Under the pieces are notes generated by a model. That model saw only the letters and a list, made by a program, of their open reading frames with translations, did not search any database and was not told the DNA's origin. The translations under genes and the position numbers were made by a program. This document shows positions 5,388 through 6,476 of a stretch of 6,476 nucleotides of DNA, one piece after another. How positions within the stretch are numbered: the stretch's first letter is position 1; each line of letters starts with the position of its first letter. This stretch comes from JAMQKA01 sp033722415 (GTDB lineage Bacteria; Bacteroidota; Rhodothermia; Balneolales; Balneolaceae). The stretch spans positions 1 through 6,476 of the forward strand of contig JAWVZC010000252.1 in NCBI GenBank assembly GCA_033722415.1. Direction: 5' to 3'.

Positions 5388-6278
5388 TTAACTGGCTGTT
5401 TGAAATCTTTTAAAACGCCAATCCAAATACTCCTGGTTAGGCCATAGCTTTTTTGATTTAGGGAGTATCAATTTTCTATTGTGTAATTCTTGTAACCCAT
5501 GCTTTAACATCGGCCCATCATGCTCTTCTAGAATATCATTTCGTACCTTGATTTTAAAATCGGGAGTTACTCCTAAAATATAACGATCAAACGCAGTATG
5601 GTGGATCTTACACAACGCCATCCCATTATCCACTGTAGGTTTTCCCTCTTCTTCATCGGGTACAATATGGACAGCATCAAGTAATTCTTCATGCTTTAAG
5701 CTGCAAAATGCACACTGAGACCGGTATGCTGATATCACTCTTTCTCGAAACCCTCGCTGATGTAATCTTTGTTTAACCGTGGATGTAATATAAGCTCGTC
5801 TATAAATATCTCCTTCCTCTACCTTATTATCATCGTATTCAATTTCATGCTGGTTGTCAGCAGCTACTTTGAATGTTAAATCTTGAGTATTATCTCCAAC
5901 TATATAAACAGGCCATACTGCAAGATATTTACCTGGGACAATACCGTGAAAGTATATTAGGGGGATGTCATCAACCATGCATTTACGTAATCCTACGTTA
6001 TCTCTATGCATGGGATCAGTACCGCGATATTTATAGTGTAGAAAGTCATTTTTATCAATACTGTCTTCGTATGGGCCTTTGGGGGTTGTGGTAATTGTTA
6101 AAGGAAGATCAAGTTGTTTGGGTTTAAAAATTCCCTGTGGTGACACTAATGGTACTCTGGAATCTTTGAATTTAAATCCTCTAGCCAATAAATCACCATT
6201 TAGTACATCACCAAATTTTTCAACCTGTTTAGAAAGCCAATCAAATGCAGCTAGACGTACTTGTTTATCAAGATCCAT
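5388..6278 (-). CDS. HNH endonuclease, SprMcrA/ScoMcrA-like (probable type IV restriction enzyme)
   Basis: A 296-aa two-domain protein. The C-terminal HNH_2-type nuclease has C189-x2-C192, H204 in DAVHIVPD, N218 in DNGMALC223, then H226-H227 and FD231. C189, C192, C223 and H226 are the expected zinc ligands, and H204, N218 and H227 the expected active-site residues. The N-terminal half (about 1-130) carries PLVSPQGIFKPK, HYKYRGTDPMHRDNVGLR (81-98) and PLIYFHGIVPGKYLAVWPVY (106-125). I recognise these from small actinobacterial HNH proteins with an N-terminal sulphur-binding domain that cut phosphorothioate DNA; assignment here is from memory, and the cleavage target is not shown by the sequence. 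The start MDLDKQVRLAAFDWL agrees with relatives. The gene is visibly AT-richer than the peptidase gene beside it, which suggests transfer. It lies 23 bp behind a HIT gene. No dnd/ssp modification genes are in view. Confidence 0.85.
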   Translation of the reverse strand: MDLDKQVRLAAFDWLSKQVEKFGDVLNGDLLARGFKFKDSRVPLVSPQGIFKPKQLDLPLTITTTPKGPYEDSIDKNDFLHYKYRGTDPMHRDNVGLRKCMVDDIPLIYFHGIVPGKYLAVWPVYIVGDNTQDLTFKVAADNQHEIEYDDNKVEEGDIYRRAYITSTVKQRLHQRGFRERVISAYRSQCAFCSLKHEELLDAVHIVPDEEEGKPTVDNGMALCKIHHTAFDRYILGVTPDFKIKVRNDILEEHDGPMLKHGLQELHNRKLILPKSKKLWPNQEYLDWRFKRFQTAS

Positions 6279-6301
6279 AACTGAAAATTAAATTAATACT
6301 G

Positions 6302-6476
6302 TTAATAATACCCCTTCCCCTCCACACTATGCCGAACCCCGCCACTTGGATCGTCCATGTCGCCTTTGTAGCGAGGTATCAGGTGGCAGTGAAAATGAAA
6401 GATGGTCTGTCCGGCAACCGATCCGCAGTTCATGCCGATGTTCCACCCGTCAGGCTGATGCTTCTTCTCCAGTTTC
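6302..6476 (-). CDS. HIT family protein, C-terminal part (runs off the window)
   Basis: The last 57 codons of a histidine-triad nucleotide hydrolase/transferase. The readable part is KLEKKHQPDGWNIGMNCG, then SVAGQTIFHFHCHLIPRYKG, then DMDDPSGGVRHSVEGKGYY, with the stop TAA at 6302-6304. The triad HFHCHLIPR fits His-x-His-x-His-hydrophobic. The preceding NIGMNCGSVAGQTIFH is the usual lead, and GDMDDPSGGVR is the usual tail of bacterial Ap4A-hydrolase-like HIT proteins. The N terminus and start lie beyond the right edge. The stop is 23 bp before the HNH start on the same strand, so a shared transcript with HIT first is likely. Its GC content is nearer to the peptidase gene than to the HNH gene. 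Confidence 0.92.
   Translation of the reverse strand, partial: KLEKKHQPDGWNIGMNCGSVAGQTIFHFHCHLIPRYKGDMDDPSGGVRHSVEGKGYY

Overview
The window looks like chromosomal DNA of the Bacteroidota/Balneolota-Rhodothermota side of the tree. The reasons are a large secreted S9 peptidase with PD40 propeller motifs, a small exported two-helix protein ending in an AVELYN-type motif, weak Shine-Dalgarno sequences, and many short CACGGAT/CGCGGAT-type and palindromic intergenic repeats. This placement is an inference; there is no rRNA or marker gene.

Layout: (1) Positions 1-125 are flanking DNA with no convincing gene. (2) About 126-1414 is a complete IS110-family insertion sequence on the minus strand. It has a 341-aa DEDD transposase and, upstream of it, a structured region (about 1217-1360) that fits a bridge RNA. 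Three guide-like segments of that RNA match the two ends of the element and its left flank (10, 9 and 8 bases), which lets the ends and a likely CT core be proposed from the sequence alone. (3) 1415-1589 is repeat and palindrome-rich. (4) 1590-1838 (minus) is a small GIY-YIG protein of the UPF0213/YhbQ type, bracketed by inverted copies of a dispersed repeat. (5) 2053-2544 (plus) is an exported hypothetical membrane protein. (6) 2545-2725 is a convergent intergenic region with hairpins and repeats. (7) 2726-4822 (minus) is a secreted S9 prolyl-oligopeptidase-like peptidase. (8) 4823-5387 is a 565-bp gene-free stretch with a 15-bp perfect hairpin and an array of four 22-bp units. (9) 5388-6278 (minus) is an AT-rich HNH endonuclease resembling small type IV, phosphorothioate-dependent (SprMcrA-like) restriction enzymes. 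(10) 6302-6476 (minus) is the C-terminal end of a HIT-family protein, 23 bp upstream of the HNH gene and probably co-transcribed with it.

The genes do not form one pathway. The IS110 element and the GIY-YIG unit are mobile or repeat-associated, the peptidase and membrane protein are cell-envelope housekeeping-type genes, and the HNH gene is a probable horizontally acquired defence gene. The most informative signals are the internally consistent bridge-RNA/guide/end matches of the IS110 element, the 22-bp repeat array downstream of the restriction-like gene, and the repeat family in which gene ends are embedded.
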